Shown here piece by piece: positions 10,101-18,067 of a stretch of 43,500 nt of DNA. Position 1 is the stretch's first letter, and each line of letters opens with the position of its first letter. The DNA is from Prorocentrum cordatum (taxonomy: Eukaryota > Sar > Dinophyceae > Prorocentrales > Prorocentraceae): positions 116,501 to 160,000 of the forward strand of contig CAUYUJ010009380.1 of the NCBI GenBank assembly GCA_963575745.1, given 5' to 3'. The notes below the pieces were generated by a model. The model saw only the letters and a list, made by a program, of their open reading frames with translations, did not search any database and was not told the DNA's origin. A program made the translations under genes and the position numbers.

Positions 10101-10105
10101 TTCCT

Positions 10106-10250
10106 GGGGTCATCTTGAGGGCGCCGCGGGGCCTCATGCGAGCTCTCGCGGGTCCAGAGGGCCCGCTGGCAGGTGCCCCGGGCCTGCGGATAGCGATCCG
10201 GGAGCCGAAACGTGGAGAGCGGTGAACATACACTACAACCAGTCGGACTT
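10106..10250. other. GC-rich intervening sequence
   Basis: Spacer-like sequence between element D and element A1. Nothing identified. Confidence 0.4.
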
Positions 10251-10258
10251 TACTTGTT

Positions 10259-10411
10259 TCAGGTCGGGCATGTCCCCCATACAGAGGGATTTTGGCAGAA
10301 AGTTCAAAATACCCAAAAAATACCCCAAACATGCTCAAACATTTTGTTTACCCAGACAATTGTTCGACTATCTTTGAATATTCCCCCCCAAGAGGGACGG
10401 GCCCGACTCAA
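10259..10411. mobile_element. MITE-like element A, copy 1, with 8-bp target duplication
   Basis: 153 bp. Ends are TCAGGTCGGGC(A)TGTCCC and GGGACGGGCCCGACTCAA, inverted to each other. The interior is A-rich (CAAAATACCC, CAAAAAATACCCC). TACTTGTT flanks it directly on both sides (10251-10258 and 10412-10419). Family members at 10596, 16557 and 39073 share the ends and the A-rich interior. No ORF; non-autonomous. Confidence 0.85.
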
Positions 10412-10595
10412 TACTTGTTTCCGCCTGCTGGGCGAAATCGACGTAGTGGGCAGCTGTCGGCGTCAGCTTGGGGTGCCTTGGGGGAGCCGTGGAGTCCGGA
10501 GCGGCCTGGCGCCCTCCGAGGGCTTCCCAGGGCCGTCGGAGGCCGTCTCGAAGGCACTGCATCGCCGTCTGGGGCCCCCAAGGAGACTCTAGGAG

Positions 10596-10755
10596 TAAGT
10601 CGGGCGTGTCCCCCTACAGGGGAGTTTTCGACGGAAAATGCAACATATCTAAAAAATGCTCCAAAATGATCAGAAAAATATTCCAAAAATAGTCCCCAGA
10701 CTATTTTTGAACTATTTTTGAACATTCCTCCTGTAGAGGGACAGGCCCGACTTAA
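10596..10755. mobile_element. MITE-like element A, copy 2
   Basis: About 160 bp with ends TAAGTCGGGCGTGTCCCCCT and AGGGACAGGCCCGACTTAA. Interior is A/T-rich with AAAAATGCTCCAAAATG and TATTTTTGAAC. Flanks suggest a decayed duplication: ACTCTAGG on the left against ACCCCAGG on the right (6 of 8), inside a longer similarity GGAGACTCTAGGAG / GGAAGACTCCAGGAG. Confidence 0.8.
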
Positions 10756-10849
10756 ACCCCAGGAAGACTCCAGGAGGCGCCGGGAGCATTTGCGTCGCGC
10801 TCTGAGGGCGGCCCCACGGGGGCCAGCACGAGAGCCACTCGGCACACAA

Positions 10850-10915
10850 CGGGTCATGCACGCGCAGGCTTCTGCACAGTCGAAGCGACTCGGGCTGGTC
10901 CGCGGCCTTACGTCC
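10850..10915 (-). pseudogene. Probable decayed PPR repeat start
   Basis: The lead-in (CCGCGGACGTAAGGCCGCGG-like, minus strand) is present, followed by a frame S-L-R-V-H-D-P-L-C-A-E-W that keeps only the spacing of the PPR core. Called mainly from the lead-in. Confidence 0.3.
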
Positions 10916-11250
10916 GCGGCAGCTTGCCTGCGTGCACTGGCGAATGCCGCTTGCTTCTTGCATGCTGGCCTGCACGCATGGCTGCTAAACTGTTGGCCTG
11001 GCGGCTTTCTCCATGGCCTTCCTCCTTTCGTGCTGTACGGCTCGCCTCATGTCGTCCTTGCCTGGTTTCTCGATTCATGACTTGCTCGTCCGATCGCTGA
11101 GCTTACTGCCGCTCGCAGCTGAGTGATGCTGCATGCTGCTTACTGACGCGGCTGCGAGGCTGCGAGATGCCTGCTGTTGCTGCCTGGCGCGGCTGCCTTC
11201 TGCTGCTGACTGCTGCTCAGGCCTGCCGTTGCCGCTGCTGCTCGCGCTGC
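10916..11250. other. GCTTGC/GCTGC-rich tract
   Basis: Loosely repeated GCTTGC and CTGCTG sequence following the lead-in, as at 4.1 and 6.3 kb. No gene. Confidence 0.5.
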
Positions 11251-11450
11251 TGCTTCCCCGGGGCCCCCTGGGGCCGTCGGGAGATTCCTCGAGGCCGTCT
11301 GGGGGTCCTCCTGGGGGCGCTCTTTGCGGCCGTCCTGGGGTCGTCTTGGGCCGTGCCGGAAGCCGTCCTCGAGGCGCGCCGGGCCACTCCGAGGCCGTGC
11401 GAGGCCCTGCCGAAGGAATCCAGGGACGAGAAGCCTGGAACGTCAGACAT
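11250..11450. repeat. GGCCGTCCTGGGG spacer
   Basis: Degenerate spacer of the common type. Confidence 0.5.
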
Positions 11451-11494
11451 CGAGAAGCACACAAGAGCTTGAGGCGATCGTGTTCTTTGTTGCC

Positions 11495-11771
11495 GATCGG
11501 CGCGGGCTCTCGCACCCCCTCCCCCCCGATGGAGCAGATGTTGGCTGCTTCTGGCGCCAATTTCAAGCAGGTGGACTCTCCCCCATGGGACGCACTGTTG
11601 CAAACAATTGCATCATACAGAGGTCCGGAGCCAGACACTCCCTCCTGCCCCCCTTCTGCCCAATGTCGAACTGCCGAATATGACAACGACGTTCACGAGG
11701 CAATTGCGATGTTGCCCATCTGCGCCCCCCCCCCAGGACCTCTCGGAACCCCTCTTGTGAGCATCGTTTAA
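11495..11771 (+). CDS. Possible short coding stretch, unknown product
   Basis: A plus-strand frame ending at 11771 has non-repetitive, protein-like composition over its last 90 or so codons, including P-P-M-E-Q-M-L-A-A-S-G-A-N-F-K-Q, S-P-P-W-D-A-L-L-Q-T-I-A-S-Y and E-Y-D-N-D-V-H-E-A-I-A-M-L. Upstream the frame runs into spacer. The minus strand is also open here (11075-11686), so strand choice is uncertain. No domain recognised. Confidence 0.25.
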
Positions 11772-12201
11772 CCGACCCCTACCCCCACCGGCGTGTCCTG
11801 GGCCCCACCGGTCGATTTACTCCCCTAGATGGGGTGCTGAGATCGTCGGGTTCGGGATCGGGATGGGGCTAGGGGTCTGTCTCAAATGATACTGATCTTG
11901 GAGGCTTGAAGGGGCCCTCGGACACACAAATAAATACACACTAATAAACATATTCCCCATATGTTCCCAGATGTTCTGGGTTTTTGTCTTCCCCCCCACT
12001 TCCCATATTTTCCCATATTCTCTGGGGAATCGACGATGAATTGTGTCTGTGTGTTTTTTTCCTTCCTGGAGGCTGGCGTGCGCGCCCTGTCGTGGCGCCT
12101 CTTGTGAGCCCCATCGGGAGCCGAGCTCTTCTGACACAGCGTGACCCCCGGCATTTCTGCACGTACTGGCGCCTCTTGGGGGCAGTCGCGCAGTTCCAGA
12201 A
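11772..12201. other. Non-repetitive, partly AT-rich stretch, nothing identified
   Basis: 11920-12060 is unusually AT-rich for this window (ATAAATACACACTAATAAAC, CCCATATTTTCCCATATTC). Minus-strand frames from the PPR segment at 12.7 kb run through it but look compositional. Confidence 0.4.
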
Positions 12202-12390
12202 TGACGAACCAACAATACACACCCATACCCATAGGGAGATCGGAGAGGGCTGTGGGTACGTGTTGTCGGATGGGGGTCCCCGCTCGAACGGGAGCGTTCC
12301 CCAGGGTCCGACAACCCGCACCCATACCCATAGCCAGTCCTCCTCCCAACGACCCCCCTATGGGTATGGGTACGTGTTGTTCGTTCGTCA
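12202..12390. mobile_element. Nested-palindrome element B, copy 1
   Basis: About 189 bp. The outer arms of about 40 bp are inverted: TGACGAACCAACAATACACA and CCCATACCCATAGGGAG on the left, CTATGGGTATGGGTACG and TGTTGTTCGTTCGTCA on the right. A second inverted pair lies inside (GTGGGTACGTGTTGTCGGA against TCCGACAACCCGCACCC), flanking the core CCCCGCTCGAACGGGAG. A second copy in the opposite orientation is at 39750-39939. No clear target duplication. Every frame gives P-I-P-I-G or M-G-M-G peptides, so the ORFs across it are by-products. Confidence 0.8.
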
Positions 12391-12607
12391 CAGAAAACTT
12401 GTGAGGCCTGCCCGAGCCAAGCGGAAGCGACCAGACGGGCAGACAGGTCGGACGGAGTCGTGCCTGCAGGGCCCTCCGACTCCCGGCAACTCCCCGTCGC
12501 TCGGACGCCCATTCCCTGTGTGTTTTTCGGTTTCGTGCGTGTTTTTTTTTCGCAGGATGGTCCAGGATGCTCCTTAATAATCCCCGCCGAGAAAAAAGTG
12601 CACACGT
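12391..12607. other. Intervening sequence, nothing identified
   Basis: Non-repetitive DNA between element B1 and the next PPR segment. The minus-strand PPR frame remains open through it (R-T-C-A-L-F-S-R-R-G-L-L), so the exon might extend, but nothing conserved is seen. Confidence 0.4.
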
Positions 12608-12760
12608 CCGAGTGATGACGTCGGGCTCCAGCTTCGCCTCCCGCATCTCGCTCAGCAGCGCCAGAGCACGCGGCCACTGCCCGTCATTCCCGCACGCGCT
12701 GATCCCAGCGTTGTAGCTGACCAGGGCTGACCCGTGGGCGAAGCACGTCCACGACAGCCG
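12608..12760 (-). CDS. PPR repeat segment (partial)
   Basis: Minus-strand lead-in L-S-W-T-C-F-A-H-G-S-A-L-V, then SYNAGISACGNDGQWPR, ALALLSEMREAKLEPD, V-I-T. Near-consensus PPR motif; G-N-D-G replaces E-K-x-x and P replaces Q in Q-W-Q. The lead-in is readable as protein here and resembles S-W-T-V-x-N-G-S-A-L-V at 13.7 kb, which suggests the exon begins upstream of the motif. The frame is open from 12802 to 11882, but the downstream part passes through mobile element B1, so the real exon probably ends near 12608. Confidence 0.8.
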
Positions 12761-13010
12761 CAAACAAATGGCACAGGACGAGAGACGTCTTGTGGTGTGC
12801 ATGTCATGACAATGGACACTCTAACAATCCCAGCATTGAATTTAAGACGCACTTTAAATGTAAAAAATATGTTTAGAAAATGTTTCAAACATGTTTAAAA
12901 AACATAAAAACATATGCAAACCATATTTGAAACATCTTCTAGACATCTGGAAACTACTTGGCAGCATGCATCCTCTCCATTAATCGACTTCCACAAATCT
13001 TGTGGCCCGT
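12761..13010. other. AT-rich stretch with degenerate ATGTTT/AAACAT repeats
   Basis: 12840-12940 repeats AAATATGTTT, AAACATGTTT and AAAACATAAAAACATATG-like words. No gene. Confidence 0.5.
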
Positions 13011-13470
13011 GCCCTCGGGGAAGAGACGAGGCGATCTTGGGCTCACCTTCGGGCCAGAGGAGGGCCATCTGGGAGCTCCCTTCAGGCCTCTCGGGGCCAT
13101 GTTGGGCCGTTGATGGGCTCTCGCGGGGCCGTCTGGCAGCTTGGGGGCAAACCTTGAAGCCGGCCTGACCATCTTGGGCTACCCTAAGGGCTGTCCCGGC
13201 CTTCCTGAGCGCCCTCGTGGGCCCGAGGGGCATGCCTTGCAACATCACCGAACATGTACGGAACACGTTCGGGTGTTGATGACTTTCGCCTCTTGGGGGC
13301 CCCGCGCGGGCCAAGTTGGCTCATTCTCGGGGCGTCTTGGGGCGTCTGGGGCCGTCTCGGGGGCCTGCTCGGCGGATGTACGCGCTTCCTGGGAGTCTTG
13401 GGCCGCAGGGGGGGCCGCAGAAAGCTCCATTGCCACCGGGCGCGTCTGGGCCGATTCTAAGGCACTTGCG
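13010..13470. repeat. GGGCCGTCTGGGG spacer
   Basis: Degenerate spacer of the common type, adjacent to a two-repeat PPR segment. Confidence 0.55.
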
Positions 13471-13494
13471 CGAGTGGTTCTCTAACACACCAAG

Positions 13495-13765
13495 CATTCT
13501 GGAGATAATGACATTGGGCTCAAGCTTCGTCTCCCGCATCGCGCTGAGCAGCGCAAAAGCAAACTGCCAATGCGTGTCCTTCTCGCACGCGCTGATCACA
13601 GCGCTATAGCTGACGACGTCGGGCTCTAATTTCGCTTCCCGCATCTCCGTGAGCATTGCCAACGCCCGCTGCCACTGCCCGCACTTCTCGCAGGCGCTGA
13701 TCCCAGCATTATAGCTGACTAGGGCTGACCCGTTGAATACTGTCCACGAATGCCAGTGGTCAGAG
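13495..13765 (-). CDS. PPR segment with two tandem repeats (partial)
   Basis: Minus strand, one continuous frame. Lead-in H-S-W-T-V-F-N-G-S-A-L-V. Repeat 1: SYNAGISACEKCGQWQR, ALAMLTEMREAKLEPD, V-V. Repeat 2: SYSAVISACEKDTHWQF, AFALLSAMRETKLEPN, V-I. Both are 35 residues and close to consensus, and nothing interrupts them, so this segment is plausibly functional coding sequence. After repeat 2 the frame reads I-S-R-M-L-G-V-L-E-N and leaves the family. Its upstream flank is the left edge of the duplicated block 13717-14790. Confidence 0.85.
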
Positions 13766-13793
13766 TGCGCTTCCTGCTGCTCATTGCTTCAGT

Positions 13794-14130
13794 GTGCGCT
13801 ATTTGCTAGATGATTCCGAGGGCGCTCAGAGACGCGCTAGCAGAATCAGCTGCAGCAGATTCAGGGGCAGGGGCAGCAGCAGCAGCAGTAGCTCCAGCTC
13901 CTTCTGCTCCTCCTCCTCTTCCTCCTCATATTGGCTCGTCCTCGTCCTCCGCATCCTCCTCCTACTTCTGCGTCTCCTCCTGCTCGTCGTCGTGCTTGGC
14001 CCGTCTTCGCCCTACGGCTCATGCTGCTCCTCCTCCTCGTCCCCCTTCAGAAAAATCGTGCGGCTCCGACTCCGCGCGCAGGAGCGCCTGTGGCGGAGGA
14101 GAGCGACGACTGAAAGGAGAAGGTACAGGC
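13794..14130 (+). CDS. Possible small Ser/Ala-rich ORF (duplicated)
   Basis: The start M-R-Y-L-L-D-D-S-E-G-A-Q-R matches M-R-C-V-L-D-D-S-E-G-A-Q-S at 15619, so this reading frame is shared by the two duplicates. After it come serine- and proline-rich runs from CAG/CTC microsatellites, and frames switch between copies. Most likely a repeat-derived frame; retained only because both copies keep the same start region. Confidence 0.2.
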
Positions 14131-14137
14131 CAAAGAT

Positions 14138-14332
14138 GATCCGACAAAAACCAGACACACACAACACACCTCTTTGGACACGCCCTGCGCGGGAGGGGTC
14201 GCAGAAACAGCGTTCCCAGGTGTCCGCGGATGGATCAGATGGCTGTTGTCTGCACCCCCTCCCGCGCGAGATCTGTCCCTACACCTCTTGGGCCAAGAGG
14301 TGTAGGGTGTGGGGTGTGGCTGTTCTCCAATC
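14138..14332. mobile_element. Foldback element C, copy 1
   Basis: About 195 bp with long imperfect inverted arms. ACACACCTCTTTGGACACG and GCGCGGGAGGGG-TCGCAGAAACAGC on the left pair with GCTGTTGTCTGCACCCCCTC and CGCGCGAGATCTGTCCC on the right. The right arm also contains a perfect 15-bp palindrome (14277-14291 and 14293-14307, CCCTACACCTCTTGG around one base). It lies at the same place in both duplicates, so it was copied with the block. Confidence 0.75.
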
Positions 14333-14339
14333 AGCTGGT

Positions 14340-14760
14340 GCTTCTAGGAGCCTATCGGGGCCGTTTGGAAGGAACTGCTGGAGGCCTTCCGGGAGTCCGT
14401 AGGGTATAGATGTTTCCATGATCTGGGGCCGTCCAGGAGCATGTCAGAGCCGTTTCGGGGAAGCTGCTGGAAGCTTTCCGGAAGCCTCTGGGGAGTTTTC
14501 TGGAGGCCGCCTGGGAGCCTCTGGGGGGCTTCTTGGTGGCTTGCTGGCAGTGGGGAGGCGGGAGGGGAGGGGAGCGCTCCAGAGTTGGGCCTGTTGGGCC
14601 TCCCTTGGGGCCGTCTTGGGGGGGCTGTTCGGTCGTCTTGGAAGTCCCCGCAGCAGACTTGAGGATCTCCGGGGCCGTCGCAGGGGGTCTCTGGGAAGCT
14701 CCCTGGGCGCCCTCTGGAGGAATTGGGAGGCTTCTCTGGGCGGGTTGAGCGTCTTGTTGC
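14340..14760. repeat. GGGGCCGTCTTGGG spacer
   Basis: Spacer part of the duplicated block. Matched at 16010-16380. Confidence 0.6.
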
Positions 14761-14790
14761 CGAAGAAGCGATCGTACAAAGAAGTGCGGA

Positions 14791-15350
14791 CAAAACCTAA
14801 AGAGAAGCCATAGTTGTTCGTGCTTGTGACCCTCTCGGAGGCCATTGTATACAAAAACGAGGATTGCAGCCTATGCGCGCGCGGCACATCTCATCTTCTA
14901 AGACAGCTGTTGTTCGCGGCACGGCACGGCGAGCACAGCGAATCATGGCGCAAGAAGGCATCGGAGACGACAGACCTGCTCGTAACACGGTACTGAAGAG
15001 GAACCGCGCTTCGACGCTCTCGACACGCTCAGACGGGTGGCGGAGTCCGAGTGGGCCCGCCTGGGCGGGCAGTCGATCGGAGCTTCGACGTGCCGACAAT
15101 TGGTGGAATCCGACTGGACCCAACCAGGACCAACCATGACGGACACGATCAAATGATTGAAGTGAGGACTTCTCATGCAACTTGCCCGGCGAAGTCGATG
15201 AACAGATGCCGTTCAGCTATCAAGATGCCAGCTCAGATATCAAGGTGCCGCTCAGGTACCAAGTCACTGAGCAACGATATCACGTAGGCGACTCCAACTT
15301 CGTAGCTGAATGAACATCAAAGCCATTAGATGGCACACGCATTCTGAGAG
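14791..15350. other. Non-repetitive stretch with competing open frames
   Basis: 14797-15180 is open on the minus strand (127 codons, containing P-S-C-A-M-I-R-C-A-R-R-A-V-P-R-T-T) and partly on the plus strand. The composition is protein-like, but no domain is recognised and the two strands cannot be told apart. 15215-15275 has a small direct repeat, CAGCTATCAAGATGCC / CAGATATCAAGGTGCC. Confidence 0.35.
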
Positions 15351-15500
15351 CCGTCGTGGGCCAGTAAGACGAGGAGGCCTACATCATGTGGTCTTCTTGG
15401 GGCTGACAGAAATAGGGGGCCGTCTTAGGCCTCTTCTGGGCCAGATTGGGGGCACCGAGGAGACATCTGGGGATCTCCCAGAGCGCCTCTGAGCTCTTAG
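15350..15500. repeat. Short spacer stretch
   Basis: GGGCCGTCTTAGGCCTCTT-type spacer. Confidence 0.45.
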
Positions 15501-15575
15501 GCCAATTGGAGCTGTCCTGTACTCCGTCTCAAGGTTGTTCTGACTAGGGCTGACCCGTTGACTACTGTCCACGAA
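15500..15575 (-). pseudogene. Decayed PPR repeat start
   Basis: Minus strand: the lead-in reads S-W-T-V-V-N-G-S-A-L-V, as at 13.7 kb, then breaks (R-T-T-L-R-R-S-T) where S-Y-N-A-G-I-S-A-C should follow. It is the duplicate of the 13.7-kb lead-in, with its repeat destroyed. Confidence 0.5.
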
Positions 15576-15618
15576 TGCCAGTGGTCAGAGTGCGCTTCCT
15601 GCTGCTTATTGCTTCAGT

Positions 15619-15834
15619 GTGCGCTGTGTGCTTGATGATTCCGAGGGCGCTCAGAGCAGCGCTGGCAGTATCAGCGGCAACAGATACTGGTACAGTGGCA
15701 GTGGCAACAGCAGCAGCTCCAACAGCTCCAGCAGCAGTGCGGCTCCACTAGCAGCGGCAGCAGCTCCAGCAGGAGCGCCTTTGGCGGAGGAGAGCAACAA
15801 CGAGGAGGAAAAGGAGAAGACGCAAAACGATTAG
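15619..15834 (+). CDS. Possible small Ser/Ala-rich ORF (duplicate)
   Basis: 71 codons starting M-R-C-V-L-D-D-S-E-G-A-Q-S, then S/A/N-rich, ending N-N-E-E-E-K-E-K-T-Q-N-D. The start matches the frame at 13794. The poly-serine comes from an AGC microsatellite. Low confidence as a gene. Confidence 0.2.
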   Translation: MRCVLDDSEGAQSSAGSISGNRYWYSGSGNSSSSNSSSSSAAPLAAAAAPAGAPLAEESNNEEEKEKTQND

Positions 15835-15994
15835 AAAACACCACGCCCCACACATTTTGGGACACGCTCGGCGCGGAAGGGGGCGCAGAAACAGCGTTCC
15901 CAGGTGTCCGCGGCTGGATCGGACAGCTATTTTCTGCACACCCTCCTGCGCGAGACGTGTCCCAAGAGGTGTGTGGCGTGGCTTCTTCCAATCA
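15829..15994. mobile_element. Foldback element C, copy 2
   Basis: 166 bp with arms of about 65 bp. The left arm runs GATTAGAAAAC, CCACGCCCCACAC, TTTTGGGACACG, GCGCAGAAACAGC. The right arm is its inverse: GCTATTTTCTGCAC, CGTGTCCCAAGAGG, GTGTGTGGCGTGG, CTTCTTCCAATC. No autonomous coding capacity and no clear target duplication. Confidence 0.8.
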
Positions 15995-16556
15995 TCTGGT
16001 ACCTTCGAAGAGCCTATCGAGGCCGTTTGGAGGGAGCTGCTGGAGGCCTTCCAGGAGCGTGCGGGGTGTGGCTTGTTCGCATCAACTGGGGCCTTCTAGG
16101 AGCACGACGGAGCCCCTTCCAAGGAGCTGCGGGAGGCTGTCCAGGAGCCTCTGGGGAGTGTTCCGGAGGCCGTCTGGGAGCCTCTGGGGATCTTCTTGGG
16201 GGCGTGCTGGCCGTTGGGAGGGAGGGGAGGCAAGGGAGGCCGTCGGGGGGTCTGTTCGACCGCCTTGGGAGCCCCCGGAGTCGTCTGGAGGGTCTCCGGG
16301 GCCCTCGCAAGGGCTTTCTTGGGATCTCCCTGGGCGCCCCCAAAACGAACTGGGAGGCTTCTCGGGGTGGGTGGAGCGCCCTTCGGCCAGAGAAGCGATC
16401 GTAAAGAGGAAGTCGGAGGTGAGGGGGTGAGATCGCAGTGAAACTGAGACCCACCCACCAGTACATCGGTTTCGGTTGTGTTCGTTACGCGCGTGCGGGC
16501 GAGGCGAAGCTGCTTGGGCAGACGAGAGGACTGAGCTGTCTGTCCTCTGGCTAGGG

Positions 16557-16721
16557 TTAAGTGGGGCCTGTCCCTCTACAGGGAGATTTTGCACGAAAAA
16601 TAAAGCATAGCCCCAACATATTCAAAAATAGTCAGAACACGCTAACAAAAATCGTCCCCTGACTATTTATTAAAAATAATTGTTTGGATATTCCCCCTGT
16701 AGAGGGACAGGCCCGACATAA
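16557..16721. mobile_element. MITE-like element A, copy 3, between 45-49-bp direct repeats
   Basis: 165 bp with ends TTAAGTGGGGCCTGTCCCTC and GAGGGACAGGCCCGACATAA and an A-rich interior. It is exactly bracketed by two copies of AGCTGC(T/G)TGGGCAGACGAGAG...TCTGGCTAGG (16508-16556 and 16722-16766), far longer than the 8-bp duplication seen for copies 1 and 4. Confidence 0.85.
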
Positions 16722-16766
16722 AGCTGCGTGGGCAGACGAGAGGACTGAGCTCTCTTCTGGCTAGGA

Positions 16767-16850
16767 CGCAGCCGGGCCAAAAGACCGCCCCCTCCCAGTT
16801 GGCCGGGCCCGCGGTGACCTGTAGTGTCCCGTGGCGCGGTGTCCCATGGT
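16767..16850. other. Short GC-rich linker
   Basis: Linker between element A3 and the GATC minisatellite, with a repeated GTGTCCCGTG word. Nothing else seen. Confidence 0.4.
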
Positions 16851-17205
16851 GTCCCGTGAGGTCGATGGTGAGATCGATAGTGAGCTCAATAATGAGCTCG
16901 ATTGTGGGACCGCTAACTCGTGAAATCGATTGGGTGAGCTCCAAGGTGAGATCGATAGTGAGGTCAACAGTGAGATCGACTGTGAGACCGATCGTGAGAT
17001 TGACAGTGAACTCCAGAGTGAGATCGATTGTGATATGGATTGTCAGATCGATAGTGAGATTTATATTGAGTTCCATCGAGGGATCGATAGGGGTGTCGAT
17101 AGTGGAATCGACATCGGAATCGATAATTCGATCGATTTGTAAGATCGATATTCAGATCGACAGTGATACAGCTTGTGAGATCTATCGTGAGATCGATGGT
17201 GCTTT
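16851..17205. repeat. 12-bp GATCGATAGTGA minisatellite, array 1
   Basis: Degenerate tandem repeat of GAGATCGATAGT. Because the unit is four codons, frames stay open on both strands and give I-D-L-T or E-I-D-S repeats. GATC occurs in most units. A second array of the same unit is at 19972-20435. Confidence 0.9.
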
Positions 17206-17243
17206 GAGGAAGTTTCTGTGGAACTTACACCATCCAAACCCCG

Positions 17244-17618
17244 GCGCGTGAGAAAATCAGGCCCAACCGCGACCCGAGCGACAATTTCCAGGGAACGCAC
17301 CAGGCGCACCGCGCGCGCCGGGCGTGTCCCACTAAGGGCCTCTCGCTCGAGACATCAGCGACCCCCCAGCGCGTGAGAAAGTCAGGCCCCGCCGCCGCGC
17401 CCCCGGGGGCCACTTCCGGAGAGCGCACCGGGCGCGCTGGGCGTGTCCCAGTCCCGGGGGTCCCGCTCGAGGCATCCTCGCAAAGACCCACGGGCGCGTG
17501 AGAAAGTCAGGCCCCGCCGCGCCCCCAATAGGACCGATTCCGGGGAGCGCGCCGGGCGCGCCGGGCATCTCCCAGTCCAGGGCTCTCGCTTGAGACATCC
17601 TCGCCAGGTCGCCGGATC
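17244..17618. repeat. 125-bp tandem repeat, three units
   Basis: Units start with GCGCGTGAGAAA at 17244, 17369 and 17494, so the period is exactly 125 bp. Each holds CAGGCCC, a variable GC-rich middle, GCGCGCCGGGCGTGTCCCA and CTCGCTCGAGACATC. As 125 is not a multiple of three, the open minus-strand frames (17332-17598, 17382-17786) read each unit differently, which argues against coding. Confidence 0.9.
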
Positions 17619-18066
17619 GCTCGCCAACGAAGGCCCCCCAGCAGTTGGAGGAGGAAGAACATGAGGAGGAGGAGGAGGAGGAGGAGGAGTTCCGTTCGTT
17701 CCGATCCCATTCATGTCAACAGCCTGTCTGACTTTGCAACAAATGACACTGGGTCGGGGGCAGCTTTCTGCATCCCTCTCTCGCATGCTTTGTGTTGGGG
17801 GAGGCCAGCTGCGCTCACAATCTGTGAGCGTCTGGCGGATGTCCTCCCTGTTGAGGACCCGCGCGGGGGGACTGAGCGGCGCCCTGGCCGCAGCCTCTTA
17901 GACTGCTGAACGGAGAAAGGACAGAGAGGAGAGGAGCGGGACACACAACCACACAACACCACGCACACCACACAAACCACGCACGAGGCCAGGAGAAGGA
18001 AGGGAGCAGCAGCACCAGCGGGGGAGAGAAGCAGGACCACCTAACAGGCGGCAAGGGCAACAACAA
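17619..18066. other. Unassigned stretch with AC-rich tail
   Basis: 17660-17690 is a GGA microsatellite. 17711-17910 is open on the minus strand with protein-like composition (K-A-A-P-D-P-V-S-F-V-A-K-S-D-R-L-L-T before a stop near 17711) and could be part of the gene upstream of it in minus sense, but I cannot show this. 17935-17985 is CACACCACA-rich. Confidence 0.3.
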
Positions 18067-18067
18067 C

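Larger units (their letters stand above)
13717..14790. repeat. Segmental duplication block, copy 1 (about 1 kb)
   Basis: Matches 15538-16420 in order and orientation. It begins at the PPR lead-in (TGACTAGGGCTGACCCGTTG), then GTCCACGAATGCCAGTGGTC, a serine/alanine-coding microsatellite, a foldback element, GGAGCCTATCGGGGCCGTTTGG and a spacer ending at AGAAGCGATCGTA. The first copy is longer in the microsatellite and the foldback. Confidence 0.85.
15538..16420. repeat. Segmental duplication block, copy 2
   Basis: Partner of 13717-14790. Contains the microsatellite 15670-15770 (CAG/AGC type), foldback element C copy 2 and spacer. Confidence 0.85.

Noticed and set aside
11882-12802. 306-codon minus-strand ORF containing a PPR repeat
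   Set aside because: Only the first 50 or so codons are PPR; the rest crosses mobile element B1 and low-complexity DNA, so I kept just the PPR part.
17382-17786. Minus-strand ORFs over the 125-bp repeat
   Set aside because: A 125-bp period is not a codon multiple, so units are read in different frames; no protein constraint is possible.
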